From positions 2,790,001-2,854,000 of the forward strand of contig CP107210.1 of the NCBI GenBank assembly GCA_025757985.1: a stretch of DNA of 64,000 nt, given 5' to 3'. Made by a program: the position numbers and the translations under genes. The DNA comes from Oscillospiraceae bacterium. GTDB lineage: Bacteria > Bacillota > Clostridia > Oscillospirales > Ruminococcaceae. The notes beneath the pieces are model-generated. The model saw only the letters and a program-made list of their open reading frames with translations. It ran no database searches and was not told where the DNA came from. Each line of letters opens with the position of its first letter. Positions within the stretch are counted from its first letter, which is position 1. Positions 8,295 to 17,115 of this stretch are shown one piece after another.

Positions 8295-9575
8295 ATGAGT
8301 GAAAATAAACTGATGATCCGCGTCAAGGATGTCAAAAAGCAGTACCGCCTCGGCCAGATCGGCGGCGGCACGCTGCGCGGCGACCTGCAGAGCTGGTGGG
8401 CCCGTAAGCGCGGCAAGGAGGACCCCAACACCCTGATCGGCACCGACCAGCGCCTGATCGGCACGACCTTTATGGCGCTGAACGGCGTCAGCTTTACAGT
8501 CAACAAAGGCGAGGCCGTGGGCATCATCGGCTCCAACGGCGCGGGCAAGTCCACGCTGCTCAAGCTGCTGACCCATGTCACTGCGCCCACGGAGGGCGAC
8601 ATTGACCTGTACGGCCGTGTGGCCTCGATGCTGGAGGTCGGCACCGGCTTCCACCCCGAGATGACCGGCCGTGAGAATGTCTATCTGAACGGCGCGATCC
8701 TCGGCATGACCCGCGCGGAGATCGACGCCAAAATGGATGAGATCATCGAGTTTTCCGAGGTGCGGGACTTCATCGACACGCCGGTCAAGCGCTATTCCAG
8801 CGGTATGTTCGTCAAGCTGGCCTTCAGCGTGGCGGCCCATCTGGACAGCGAGATCATGATCATGGACGAGGTTCTGGCTGTCGGTGATATGAAGTTCCAG
8901 AAAAAGTGTCTGACTAAGATGCGCCAGGCCGCCCAGCGCGACGGCAAGACCGTGCTGTATGTCAGCCACAACATGGCCACGATCCGCGACCTGTGTGACC
9001 GCTGCATTGTTTTGGACAAGGGCAAGGTCGTCTTTGACGGCGGCGTCGATGAGGGCATTGCACTGTATTTGTCCACTAAGTCGCAGGAAACGGCCTTTAT
9101 TGATTATTCGAAGGTGAAGCGTGATAACTGGTTCAAGCGCGATAATATCCGACTGCAGAGTGTGGAACTGATAGACACAGATAATGAAGTGTTGGAACGC
9201 CGTAAGCCTGTGCAGGTTCGCTACCGCGTCTATGCGAATGAGGCAGCCAGCGATGTAGGGCTGCGTTTGGAGATGCGTGATGAAGTCGGGAATCCGTTGG
9301 CGGCTACCTGCGTGTATGGGCTGGATCTGCAGCCGGGGTATACAAGCTTTGTGGCGCGGTACGATTTGACAGTGCTGGCACCCGGCAAATACGGCAGCTA
9401 TTTTACTGTAATTACACAGGGCGAAGGTGGTGCCCATACGGTGGAGGATTGGGTTCCCGGTATGATGTTCCGTATGGTGGATACCTTGACGGAGGGCGAG
9501 ACCGAGTGGAATGCTGCTGCATGGGGGCCTATTGAGCTGCCTAATGCAGTGGTATCGGAGGTTTGCCATGACTAA
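8295..9575 (+). CDS. ABC glycan exporter ATPase with C-terminal glycan-binding domain (Wzt-like)
   Basis: The ATG at 8295 follows AAGGGGGCG and is chosen over an in-frame ATG at 8265 lying inside the wzm gene. Of 426 residues, 1-265 form the nucleotide-binding domain: Walker A IIGSNGAGKST at 78-88, a YSSGMFVKLAF signature, Walker B as IMIMDEVLAVGD and the H-loop YVSHNMA. Residues about 266-426 form a beta-rich Wzt C-terminal domain; in characterised Wzt proteins this domain recognises the finished glycan. Base composition falls at the domain boundary near 9090: I counted 38 G+C of 60 at 8521-8580 and 28 of 60 at 9121-9180. Confidence 0.92.
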   Translation: MSENKLMIRVKDVKKQYRLGQIGGGTLRGDLQSWWARKRGKEDPNTLIGTDQRLIGTTFMALNGVSFTVNKGEAVGIIGSNGAGKSTLLKLLTHVTAPTEGDIDLYGRVASMLEVGTGFHPEMTGRENVYLNGAILGMTRAEIDAKMDEIIEFSEVRDFIDTPVKRYSSGMFVKLAFSVAAHLDSEIMIMDEVLAVGDMKFQKKCLTKMRQAAQRDGKTVLYVSHNMATIRDLCDRCIVLDKGKVVFDGGVDEGIALYLSTKSQETAFIDYSKVKRDNWFKRDNIRLQSVELIDTDNEVLERRKPVQVRYRVYANEAASDVGLRLEMRDEVGNPLAATCVYGLDLQPGYTSFVARYDLTVLAPGKYGSYFTVITQGEGGAHTVEDWVPGMMFRMVDTLTEGETEWNAAAWGPIELPNAVVSEVCHD

Positions 9576-10398
9576 GGTTGCGGTGCTCTATATTGCTACC
9601 GGTAAATATACAGTGTTCTGGCCTGAGTTTTATGAGAGTGCTGAGAAATATTTGTTGAAGGACTGCGAGGTACATTACTTTGTCTTTACCGATGCAGATG
9701 ACCTGACCAGTGCGCAAGAGCCCCGGGTGCATATCTGTCCGCAGGAGGCTTACTCATGGCCGTTTGCGACATTGCGCCGGTTTGAGATATTTCTAAAGCA
9801 GGAGCAGGCGCTGAAAGCGTTCGACTATATCTTCTTTTTTAATGCAAATGCGCAGCTCATGCAGCCTGTAACGCAGGAAATGTTCCTGCCGCGGGCTGAA
9901 AAAGGGGAAAAGCTGCTGGTCGTACAGCATCCTTCGTTCTATGCCAAGCCTAACTACGAGTTCACATATGACCGTAATCCCCGCAGTACAGCCTGCATTC
10001 CGTACGGAATGGGGCGATATTATGTCTGCGGCGGTGTCAATGGCGGTACAGCCGAAGCATTTCTGAAGCTTTGTCATACATTGGATGCACGCATCCGAAA
10101 GGATTTGCATAAAAATGTCATTGCCCTGTGGCATGATGAATCTCAAATCAATCGATATATCCTGTTCCGTAAGGATATACGGGTGCTGTCCCCGGCCTTC
10201 TGCTATCCGGAGGACTGGAATCATCTGCCGTTCCCCTGCATTGTCCTCATTCGCAGCAAGGCGCGTTATCTGGACATTCCGGCGCTGCGCAAGGATGCGC
10301 CGCAGACAAAGCTCTCGCCGGCAGCAGAGAGATGGAACCGCTTTGCTATGCGTGCCGCCCGCTGGACGCAGAACCACATTTTCAAAAAAGGGAAATGA
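9568..10398 (+). CDS. GT6 family glycosyltransferase (ABO blood-group-like, NxN type)
   Basis: The start ATG at 9568 has CGGAGG upstream and overlaps the wzt stop by 8 bases. The 276-residue protein is a compact bacterial GT6: VAVLYIATGKYTVFWPEFYE at the N-terminus, YFVFTDADD near residue 37, FFFNANAQL at residues 89-97 and WHDESQINRY at 188-197, matching the animal WHDESHLN motif. GT6 enzymes add alpha-1,3-linked GalNAc or Gal with retention. Animal enzymes bind a metal through DxD; here the site reads N92-A93-N94, as in metal-independent bacterial members such as that of Bacteroides ovatus. GC is visibly lower than in the first half of the operon. Confidence 0.9.
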   Translation: MTKVAVLYIATGKYTVFWPEFYESAEKYLLKDCEVHYFVFTDADDLTSAQEPRVHICPQEAYSWPFATLRRFEIFLKQEQALKAFDYIFFFNANAQLMQPVTQEMFLPRAEKGEKLLVVQHPSFYAKPNYEFTYDRNPRSTACIPYGMGRYYVCGGVNGGTAEAFLKLCHTLDARIRKDLHKNVIALWHDESQINRYILFRKDIRVLSPAFCYPEDWNHLPFPCIVLIRSKARYLDIPALRKDAPQTKLSPAAERWNRFAMRAARWTQNHIFKKGK

Positions 10399-10400
10399 CA

Positions 10401-11369
10401 ATGAATGATACAAATTGGCAAAGCCGTGTGACACTGCTGGTCAACAGCTGTGATGCCTATGCAGATTTATGGCAGCCATTTTTCACCTTGCTTACACGCT
10501 ATTTTGTGCCGCTGCCAGATGAAATTTTGCTGAATACAGAAACAAAGGAATTTCATCTGGACGGTGTAAAGCTCCGCTGTGTACACAGCAATGCCCCCAC
10601 CTATGGTGAGCGGATGACAGAGGCCTTGAAGCAGGTAAAGACCGAGTACACGCTGCTGCTGCTGGATGATTTTTTTCTGCGTCAGCCGGTGGATATTGGA
10701 CGGCTGGAGGATATTGTCCGCTGGATGGATGCCGACAGGGATATTGTCTATTTTAACAGCGATGTGACAGAGGCTGTCTGCGATCTGGAAGTGGGGCGCT
10801 ATCCCGGTTATCGCCGACTGCCTGCGGGCAACCGATATACGCTGAATCTGCAGGCTGCTGTTTGGCGTACAGAAAAATTTTCTGAATATTGGCAGCATAA
10901 GGTCAGCCCGTGGGACTGGGAGGAACGCTGTAATGCACTGACGGCAGCCCATCCCCGTGATAAGTTCTACTGTGTACTGAATGAGGAAGCGCGCTTTCTG
11001 GATTATGGCTACCGTAAGGGACAGTGGATGGGAATCTGCCATGGAAAATGGGTCGAAGCGGATGTGGTTCCCCTTTTTGCCAAAGAGGGGATTCAGGTGG
11101 ACTTTGCCAAACGCGGTTTTGTAGACCTGAACAATCGCCCGGCCAGTCTGAATAACGGAGTGGACAGGGCAGAGCGGTATGCCCGCGTGCGGTCTTGCCT
11201 TGGCGCACAATACCTTCTTCCCTATTTCGTTTTCTGCCGCCGGTGCAATTTGTACTCGTGGAAGAATCATTGTGCTGTGGATGAGGACTATTTCCACTAT
11301 CTGCAGCGCAAAGCGGATCTGCAAAACAAAACAGGCAAAAAGCTGCTTTTTGGACCTATGCAGCGATAA
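10401..11369 (+). CDS. Putative glycosyltransferase-like protein
   Basis: The ATG at 10401 is behind AAAGGGAAATGAC and 2 bases after the GT6 stop. The 322-residue soluble protein has no firmly recognised family. It opens with an alternating hydrophobic strand (VTLLVNSCDAYADLWQPFF) and later reads YTLLLLDDFFLRQPVD near residue 80, resembling the strand and acidic pair of GT-A enzymes. A long C-terminal part is rich in Trp, Tyr and Arg. It is the last gene of the operon, shares the lower GC of the GT6 gene, and probably acts on the same glycan. The function is inference. Confidence 0.6.
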   Translation: MNDTNWQSRVTLLVNSCDAYADLWQPFFTLLTRYFVPLPDEILLNTETKEFHLDGVKLRCVHSNAPTYGERMTEALKQVKTEYTLLLLDDFFLRQPVDIGRLEDIVRWMDADRDIVYFNSDVTEAVCDLEVGRYPGYRRLPAGNRYTLNLQAAVWRTEKFSEYWQHKVSPWDWEERCNALTAAHPRDKFYCVLNEEARFLDYGYRKGQWMGICHGKWVEADVVPLFAKEGIQVDFAKRGFVDLNNRPASLNNGVDRAERYARVRSCLGAQYLLPYFVFCRRCNLYSWKNHCAVDEDYFHYLQRKADLQNKTGKKLLFGPMQR

Positions 11370-11370
11370 A

Positions 11371-11415
11371 AACCTCCGCCCCGCGGTTCAAAAACCGCGG
11401 GGCGGAGGTTTTGTT
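11371..11415. terminator. Strong bidirectional rho-independent terminator
   Basis: A perfect 18-bp stem (AACCTCCGCCCCGCGGTT at 11371-11388 with its complement at 11393-11410) is flanked by A-rich sequence on the left and TTTT on the right. It ends the glycan operon on the plus strand and tsaD on the minus strand. Confidence 0.93.
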
Positions 11416-11421
11416 GAAGGA

Positions 11422-12429
11422 TTACCGATAATCAATCGGCAGCGTTGGCAAACCGTTTAAACTCCAATCGGCCAAATTCCCGTCTTGGAATTCATAATAC
11501 CCCTGTGCGGCGATCATGGCGCCGTTGTCGCCGCAGTATTTCAGCTCGGGCAAAAAGACACGGGCACCCAGCTTCTGTGCGCCGTCATTGACGAGCTGGC
11601 GCAGGCGGCCGTTGGCGGCCACGCCGCCCGCTAAAACCACCTGTTGGGCGTTCGTGTCGGCTGCGGCGGCCAGCAGCTTTTTGGCCAGGATCTGGTCAAT
11701 GCGCTCCTGAAAGCTGGCGGCCATGTCAGCCACATTCACGCCCTGCCCCTTCTGCTCGGCGTTGTGGACCTCATTGATGACGGCGGTCTTGAGGCCGCTG
11801 AAGCTGACATTGTACTTGCCCTCCACATGGGGGACAGGCAGCTTGTAGGCCTTGGGGTCGCCGCCGCGGGCAGCGGCGGCCACGCTGGGGCCGCCGGGGT
11901 AGGGCAGGCCCAGCGTGCGGGCAACCTTGTCATAGGCCTCGCCCGCAGCATCATCGACGGTGCGGCCTAAAATTTTATAGCGGCACCAGTCCTCGACCAG
12001 TACGATGTGGCTGTGGCCGCCGCTGGCAACGAGGCACAAAAACGGCGGCTTCAAATCCTGATGCGTTAAATAGTTGGCCGCAATATGCCCCCGCAGGTGA
12101 TGCACCGGCACCAGCGGCTTGTTTGCCGCATAGGCCAGCCCCTTGGCAAAGTTTACGCCAACGAGCACCGCGCCGATCAGTCCCGGCGCAAACGTCACGG
12201 CCACAGCGTCCACATCGGCAATGGTCATATTGGCATCGGCCAGCGCCTTGTCAACGGTGGCGCTGATATATTCCGCGTGGCGGCGGCTGGCGATCTCCGG
12301 CACGACACCGCCGTAGAGGGCCTGCTCCTTCACGCTGGTGGAGATCACATTGGAGATGACCTTCCGGCCATCCTCCACGATCGCCGCCGCAGTCTCATCG
12401 CAGGTGGACTCGATTCCTAAAACATACAT
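11422..12429 (-). CDS. tsaD: tRNA N6-adenosine threonylcarbamoyltransferase TsaD
   Basis: The 335-residue protein is a full-length TsaD (Kae1/YgjD). It starts VLGIESTCDETAAAIVEDG, has the metal-binding HHLRGH near residue 112 and the ASGGHSHI and SFSGLKTAV segments that bind nucleotide. With TsaB and TsaE it transfers the threonylcarbamoyl group to A37 of ANN-decoding tRNAs. tsaB and tsaE lie 14-16 kb away on the same strand, so the complex is encoded in two places in this window. It is separated from polA by a palindromic repeat and reads toward the shared terminator. Confidence 0.96.
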   Translation of the reverse strand: MYVLGIESTCDETAAAIVEDGRKVISNVISTSVKEQALYGGVVPEIASRRHAEYISATVDKALADANMTIADVDAVAVTFAPGLIGAVLVGVNFAKGLAYAANKPLVPVHHLRGHIAANYLTHQDLKPPFLCLVASGGHSHIVLVEDWCRYKILGRTVDDAAGEAYDKVARTLGLPYPGGPSVAAAARGGDPKAYKLPVPHVEGKYNVSFSGLKTAVINEVHNAEQKGQGVNVADMAASFQERIDQILAKKLLAAAADTNAQQVVLAGGVAANGRLRQLVNDGAQKLGARVFLPELKYCGDNGAMIAAQGYYEFQDGNLADWSLNGLPTLPIDYR

Positions 12430-12439
12430 ACAAAAACCT

Positions 12440-12556
12440 CTATGCAGGGGGCGGGCATGCCCGCCCCTCAGCGTTTTCTCGATTGCTATTTTCCCGGAAA
12501 AGTGCAGCCTCCGTCAGGCTGCGGGCCGGTCATGCCCGGCCCCTACGGTCGTGCTG
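12440..12556. repeat. Family B palindromic intergenic repeat
   Basis: The gap between tsaD and polA holds two imperfect palindromes, GGGGGCGGGCATGCCCGCCC and GGGCCGGTCATGCCCGGCCC, ending in CCCCTAC. A TTTTCCCGGAAAA motif lies between them. The same TTTTCCCGGAAAA arrangement recurs at 56368-56482. See the finding on family B repeats. Confidence 0.75.
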
Positions 12557-12561
12557 CTGTT

Positions 12562-15087
12562 TTAATGGGCGGCAAGCCATGTCTTGCCGGTGCCTACCTC
12601 GGTCGTCAGGGGGACGCTGTAATGCACAACGTTTTCCATTTCTTCTTTCAGGATGCGCTTTACCTCATCGCACTCTGCCTCGGGCGCCTCGACAATCAGC
12701 TCATCGTGGACCTGCAAAAGCAGGCGGGCCTGCAGCTTTTCCTCGCGCAGGCGCTGCCAGACATGGACCATCGCCAGCTTGATGATGTCGGCGGCCGTGC
12801 CTTGGATCGGCGTGTTGCGGGCCATCCGCTCCCCGCTGGCGCGCACCTGAAAGTTGGAGCTGGCAAGCTCCGGCAGGGCGCGGCGGCGGCCGAACAGCGT
12901 TTCCACATAGCCCTTGTCCTTGGCGTGGGCGATGCAGTCCTTCATATAGCTGTCCACCTTCGGGAAGGTGTCAAGGTAGGTCTTTAAGAAGCTGTCCGCC
13001 TCTTTGACCGAAATACCCAGATCCTTGCTCAAGCTATACGCGCCCTTGCCGTACATGATGCCGAAGTTGATCGCCTTGCTGGCGCTGCGCAGCTGCGGCG
13101 TGACCTCGCTCTCCGGGATGTGGTAGATCTTGGCGGCGGTCGAGCGGTGGATGTCCGCACCGTTCAAAAACGCCTGCTGCATGTGCTCATCGCCGGTGAT
13201 GTGGGCAAGGATGCGCAGCTCGATCTGAGAATAGTCGGCGTCCACCAGCGTTTCACCCTCGCCCGCCACAAAGTAACCGCGCAGCCGGCTGCCCAGCTCG
13301 GTGCGGATGGGGATGTTCTGCAGGTTCGGTTCGGTCGAGGAGATGCGCCCGGTGCGGGCCTCGGTCTGGATAAAGGTCGAGTGTACCCGGCCATCGGCGG
13401 CCTCGGCGTTCAGCAGTCCGTCCACATAGGTGGAGAGCAGCTTGGCGTAGGTGCGGTATTTTAAGATCTCGTCAATGACCGGGCTGTAGGGGCGCAGGCT
13501 CTCCAGCGTTTCGGCATCGGTGGAGTAGCCGCGCGCCGTCTTTTTGCGCGGCGGCAGGCCCAGCTTGTCGAACAGCGCCTCGCCCAGCTGCTTGGGGCTG
13601 TTTACATTGAACTCGTAACCGACTTCTGTATAAATATTGTGCAGGATACCGTCCAGCTCGCCCCGTAGGCTGTCGCCAAAGGCGCGGATACCGGCGGCGT
13701 CGATTGCAAAGCCGATACGCTCCATGTCCGCCAGCACCCGGGCCAGCGGCAGCTCCATCTCGTCCAGCAGCTTGCGCTGGCCGCTCTCGTCCAGTGCGGC
13801 GGCAAGGGTGTCGCAAAGGCCGGCCAGCACGCCCGCATCGGGGGCGTCTTCACAGTGGAAGGCGGCGTGTACGCCGTACTCGGCGGCCAGAGACTTGACC
13901 TCATAGCCGCTGGCGGACGGATTCAACAGGTAGGCGGCCAGTTTGCCGTCAAAGCGCAGCGCCTTGCCGACGCCGCCGTGTGCAAGCGCTAGCCGGTAGA
14001 GGGGCTTGGCGTCAAAAGCCCAGATCTCGGCATCACCGTCCAGCAGGGCGGCCAGCCGGTCGGTGTCGGGCAGGTAGACCTCGCTGCCCTGCACGAGATA
14101 CCAGCTGCCGTCCCCGGTCTTGGTGACATTCTGCGCGGCGTAAAAGCGGCCCTCCAGCAGCAGCGGCAGGGGAGAAGGCTCCACTGCCTGTACCGGGGCG
14201 GCGTCGGCGGCCGCAGCGGGGGCGGCGCCGCTTTCCAGTTCCCAGCGGTCGACCAGCTTGTGCATTTCCAGCGCGGCCAGCAGCTGCGCGGCGGCAGCCG
14301 GGTCACCGGGGCGGCGGATATAGGCGTTGGGGTCGGTCTCAATGGGGGCATCCCTGCGGATGGTGCCCAGCATATAGGAAAGATCAGCCTTATCGCGGTT
14401 GGCGGTCAGCTTGGCGCGCTGGCCGGGCTTGACGGCCTTGTCCTCAATGTTGTCGTACACGCCCTGCAGGCTGCCGAATTTCGAGATCAGCGCCAGCGCG
14501 GTTTTTTCGCCGATGCCAGGCACGCCGGGAATGTTATCCGACGAGTCACCCATCAGGCTTTTTACATCAATGAGCTGGGGCGGCTCAATGCCGTATTTTT
14601 CCCGGATGGCGGCGGGGTCCATGGGGATGGTCTCCTTGTTGGTCGCCAGCAGAACGGTCGTGGCATCGTCCACCAGCTGCAGGCTGTCCCGGTCGCCGGT
14701 CGCCAGCAGCGTGGTGCCGCCGGCAGCCTCACAGGCAGCGGCCAGCGTGCCTAAAATATCGTCAGCCTCCCAGCCGGCCTTGCTGACCTGCACAAAGCCG
14801 AGGTCGGTCAGCAGCTCCTTCAGGACCGGCATCTGCTGGGCCAGCTCCTCCGGCATGCCGTGGCGGGTGGCCTTGTAGCCATCGTAGGCATTGTGGCGGA
14901 AGGTGGGGGCGCGCTCATCCCACGCGATGGCCACGGCATCGGGCTGGTGGGCTGCCAGCAGATTCAGCAGAATATTCTGGAAGCCGTAGATGGCGTTGGT
15001 GTAGCGGCCATCCTTGGTTGTCAGCAGCTTGATGCCGAAGAAGGCGCGGTTGACAAGGCTGTTGCCGTCCAGAACCATGAGTTTCAT
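12562..15087 (-). CDS. polA: DNA polymerase I
   Basis: The 841-residue protein has the full Pol I layout. Residues 1-290 are the 5'-3' exonuclease (MVLDGNSLVNRAFFGI; DSSDNIPGVPGIGEKTA near residue 185). About 305-440 is the 3'-5' exonuclease fold, lacking the DTET metal-binding motif and so probably inactive, as in Bacillus and Thermus Pol I. About 450-841 is the polymerase, with DADYSQIELRILAH (motif A), RRRALPELASSNFQVRASGE and QVHDELIVEAP (motif C). It serves in Okazaki-fragment maturation and repair. AAGGAG lies 9 bases upstream of the start. Confidence 0.96.
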   Translation of the reverse strand: MKLMVLDGNSLVNRAFFGIKLLTTKDGRYTNAIYGFQNILLNLLAAHQPDAVAIAWDERAPTFRHNAYDGYKATRHGMPEELAQQMPVLKELLTDLGFVQVSKAGWEADDILGTLAAACEAAGGTTLLATGDRDSLQLVDDATTVLLATNKETIPMDPAAIREKYGIEPPQLIDVKSLMGDSSDNIPGVPGIGEKTALALISKFGSLQGVYDNIEDKAVKPGQRAKLTANRDKADLSYMLGTIRRDAPIETDPNAYIRRPGDPAAAAQLLAALEMHKLVDRWELESGAAPAAAADAAPVQAVEPSPLPLLLEGRFYAAQNVTKTGDGSWYLVQGSEVYLPDTDRLAALLDGDAEIWAFDAKPLYRLALAHGGVGKALRFDGKLAAYLLNPSASGYEVKSLAAEYGVHAAFHCEDAPDAGVLAGLCDTLAAALDESGQRKLLDEMELPLARVLADMERIGFAIDAAGIRAFGDSLRGELDGILHNIYTEVGYEFNVNSPKQLGEALFDKLGLPPRKKTARGYSTDAETLESLRPYSPVIDEILKYRTYAKLLSTYVDGLLNAEAADGRVHSTFIQTEARTGRISSTEPNLQNIPIRTELGSRLRGYFVAGEGETLVDADYSQIELRILAHITGDEHMQQAFLNGADIHRSTAAKIYHIPESEVTPQLRSASKAINFGIMYGKGAYSLSKDLGISVKEADSFLKTYLDTFPKVDSYMKDCIAHAKDKGYVETLFGRRRALPELASSNFQVRASGERMARNTPIQGTAADIIKLAMVHVWQRLREEKLQARLLLQVHDELIVEAPEAECDEVKRILKEEMENVVHYSVPLTTEVGTGKTWLAAH

Positions 15088-15118
15088 AAAGCTATTCTCC
15101 TTACAGACAATCTACATT

Positions 15119-15133
15119 TCAGTATACCACATT
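15119..15133 (-). promoter_or_regulatory. Extended -10 promoter for polA
   Basis: On the minus strand the sequence reads TGTGGTATACTGAAA: an extended -10 (TGG-TATACT) 32 bases upstream of the polA start. No good -35 was seen. The same 15 bases occur upstream of the yfbR-like gene near 17140. Confidence 0.5.
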
Positions 15134-15162
15134 TGCGGAAAATATGGTAGAATAGATTACAA

Positions 15163-15366
15163 AAAAGCCTTCCCCCTAGGGGGAAGGTGGCGCGAAGCGC
15201 CGGATGAGGGGCGAACTTGCTGTGATAACCCGTGAACGGGTTGCGGTGGGAACGTCAGCGGGGCGTCGAGGACGCCGCCCCCTACACCCGTAGGGGCGCA
15301 TTCCATATGCGCCCGAAGATTTAGCCTTGCCGCAACTCTGCACGGGCGGAGCAGAGCCCCGCCCCT
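15163..15366. repeat. Family A element followed by family B elements
   Basis: Most of the 312-bp gap between polA and dus is repeat. 15163-15235 is family A: CCTTCCCCC with its complement GGGGGAAGG, then GGCGCGAAGCGCC, GGATGAGGGGCG and the short palindrome CCCGTGAACGGG. 15236-15366 contains family B pieces with GCGTCGAGGACGC, GCGCATTCCATATGCGC and CCCCTACA. The remaining bases supply the polA promoter region and the dus ribosome site. Confidence 0.75.
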
Positions 15367-15399
15367 ACAACGCGATTTTTATAGAAAGGGCATATTTTT

Positions 15400-16374
15400 A
15401 TGCAGCTACGCAACCTACAAATCCCCGCAGGTGCGGTTTTTGCACCGATGGCGGGGCTGACCGATGCGGCGTGCCGCCATTTAATGGCGGACCACGGCGC
15501 GGCCTGGACCGTCAGCGAGATGGCAAGCGCCAAGGCGCTGAACTTCGGCGACCGCAAATCTCTGGAGCTTTTGCAGGACAAGCACCCCCACGGCCTGTAT
15601 GCCATCCAGCTTTTCGGCGCAGAGCCGGAAACACTGGAAAAGGCGATACTCTTTGTCCGGGAAAAGGGCGTCCGGTTTGATATGCTCGACATCAATATGG
15701 GCTGCCCGGCGCCCAAGATCACCGGCGGCGGCGCGGGCAGCAGGCTGCTGCTGGACCCGCCGCTCTGCGGGCAGATGGTTGCCGCCGCCCGCCGGGCGCT
15801 GGGCGAGGATACCCCGCTGACCGTCAAGATGCGCATCGGCTGGGACGCCGACCACCTGACCGGCGTGGAGGTTGCAAAGCAGGTCGAGGCAAACGGTGCG
15901 GATCTCATCGCCGTACACGGCCGCACGCGGGAGCAGATGTATATCCCGCCCATCGACACGGCGGCGATCGCGGCTGTCAAGCAGGCAGTGTCCGTTCCGG
16001 TGCTGGCCAACGGTGATGTGACCACCGCCGACGGTGCGCTCACCTTATTAAAAGAGACAGGCTGTGACGGCGTTATGATCGGCCGCGGCGCGCTGGGCGA
16101 CCCATGGCTGTTTGAGCAGGTCCGCGCGGCGATTCTGGGCGAGGAGCGCCCGCCCGAGCCGACGCTGAACCAGCGCATGAGCACCCTGCGCGCGCAGATC
16201 TATGAAATGTGCGAGGAAAAAGGCGAGTGGGCCGCCATGCCGCAGGCCCGCAGCCAGGCCATGCACTATATGAAGGGGCTGCGCGGGGCCGCCGCCCTGC
16301 GGCGCTACTGCTCGATGCTGGAGCATTTTACCGATGTAGACACATTGATCGATGCGGTGTATAAATTACAGTAG
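15400..16374 (+). CDS. dus: tRNA-dihydrouridine synthase (DusB-like)
   Basis: The 324-residue FMN-dependent TIM-barrel enzyme reduces specific uridines in tRNA. It starts with FAPMAGLTDAACRHLM and shows the catalytic cysteine in INMGCPAPKITGGGAGS (Cys102), the FMN-phosphate region HGRTREQMY and VLANGDVTT, and GVMIGRGALGDPWLF. Its length is normal for DusB. AGAAAGGG lies about 10 bases before the start. It stands alone between repeat blocks and does not share an operon with its neighbours. Confidence 0.95.
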   Translation: MQLRNLQIPAGAVFAPMAGLTDAACRHLMADHGAAWTVSEMASAKALNFGDRKSLELLQDKHPHGLYAIQLFGAEPETLEKAILFVREKGVRFDMLDINMGCPAPKITGGGAGSRLLLDPPLCGQMVAAARRALGEDTPLTVKMRIGWDADHLTGVEVAKQVEANGADLIAVHGRTREQMYIPPIDTAAIAAVKQAVSVPVLANGDVTTADGALTLLKETGCDGVMIGRGALGDPWLFEQVRAAILGEERPPEPTLNQRMSTLRAQIYEMCEEKGEWAAMPQARSQAMHYMKGLRGAAALRRYCSMLEHFTDVDTLIDAVYKLQ

Positions 16375-16375
16375 G

Positions 16376-16492
16376 GGAGGGATTCATCCCTCCCGTGCGT
16401 GTTCCCGCTGCCGCAAACGGCCCGGGAGGCATGAATGCCTCCCCTACAAACCATCTTGTAGGGGGGCGGCGTGCCTGACGCCCCGCAGGCAG
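16376..16492. repeat. Family B palindromic repeat
   Basis: It fills the gap between dus and the yfbR-like gene. It begins GTAGGGGAGGGATTCATCCC, followed by an inverted copy GGGAGGCATGAATGCCTCCC and a closing CCCTACA, then TTGTAGGGGGGCGGCGTGCC. The conserved outer sequence encloses different palindromic cores. Confidence 0.75.
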
Positions 16493-17095
16493 TCAGAACC
16501 GTCCTCTTGTCAATTCGTCCAGATTCTGCTCATAGCAGGGCAGCATGTGCGCGATAAAATATTCTGCTTCGGGGCAGTTCATGGCGTGCAGGGCGTCCAT
16601 CTGCTGGGTGCGGGCGGCCTCAAACTCGCGGTTGCCGCCGCGGCCCTCCTCAATGCACTTGATGATGGCCGACAGCCGGTCTGCCGCCTTCAGGATCTTG
16701 CGCTCGGCATCGTTCAGCACGCTGCCGGTCAGCCAGGCCTGCGTCTCGGCCTGCAGCTCAGCAGGCTGCAGGCTGGCCATAACGCGGGCGCTCTCATGCT
16801 CCACTGCCTTGTAGGCAGTGCGCAGAGCATCGTTTTTGTACTTGACGGGCGTGGGCATGTCGCCGGTCAGAATCTCCGGCGCATCGTGGTAGACAGCCGC
16901 CGTGGCCACAACCTCGGGCCGCAGGGCTGCGCCGGTGCCGGTGCAGCTTTTGCCGATCAGGCAGAGCGTGTGCGCCAGCATCGCCGTATCGGCGGTATGC
17001 TCGCTCAGCGATTCGGCCCGGGTGCTGCGCATCAGGCTCCACCGTGTAATGTATTTCATGCGGCTGAACAGCGCACTGAACGGATAGGTTTTCAT
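16493..17095 (-). CDS. HD-domain 5'-deoxyribonucleotidase (YfbR-like)
   Basis: The start at 17095 has GGAGG 10 bases upstream, giving 200 residues. The HD phosphohydrolase ligands are visible: SEHTADTAMLAHTL (His33), VYHDAPEILTGDMPTPVKY (His70, Asp71) and KAADRLSAIIK (Asp). The EILTGDMPTPVKY stretch is typical of YfbR-type enzymes, which dephosphorylate deoxynucleoside monophosphates. The gene is divergent from the yfhO-like gene and shares an overlapping palindromic promoter with it. Confidence 0.88.
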   Translation of the reverse strand: MKTYPFSALFSRMKYITRWSLMRSTRAESLSEHTADTAMLAHTLCLIGKSCTGTGAALRPEVVATAAVYHDAPEILTGDMPTPVKYKNDALRTAYKAVEHESARVMASLQPAELQAETQAWLTGSVLNDAERKILKAADRLSAIIKCIEEGRGGNREFEAARTQQMDALHAMNCPEAEYFIAHMLPCYEQNLDELTRGRF

Positions 17096-17115
17096 CTTCA
17101 CTTGACCTCCGGTTT

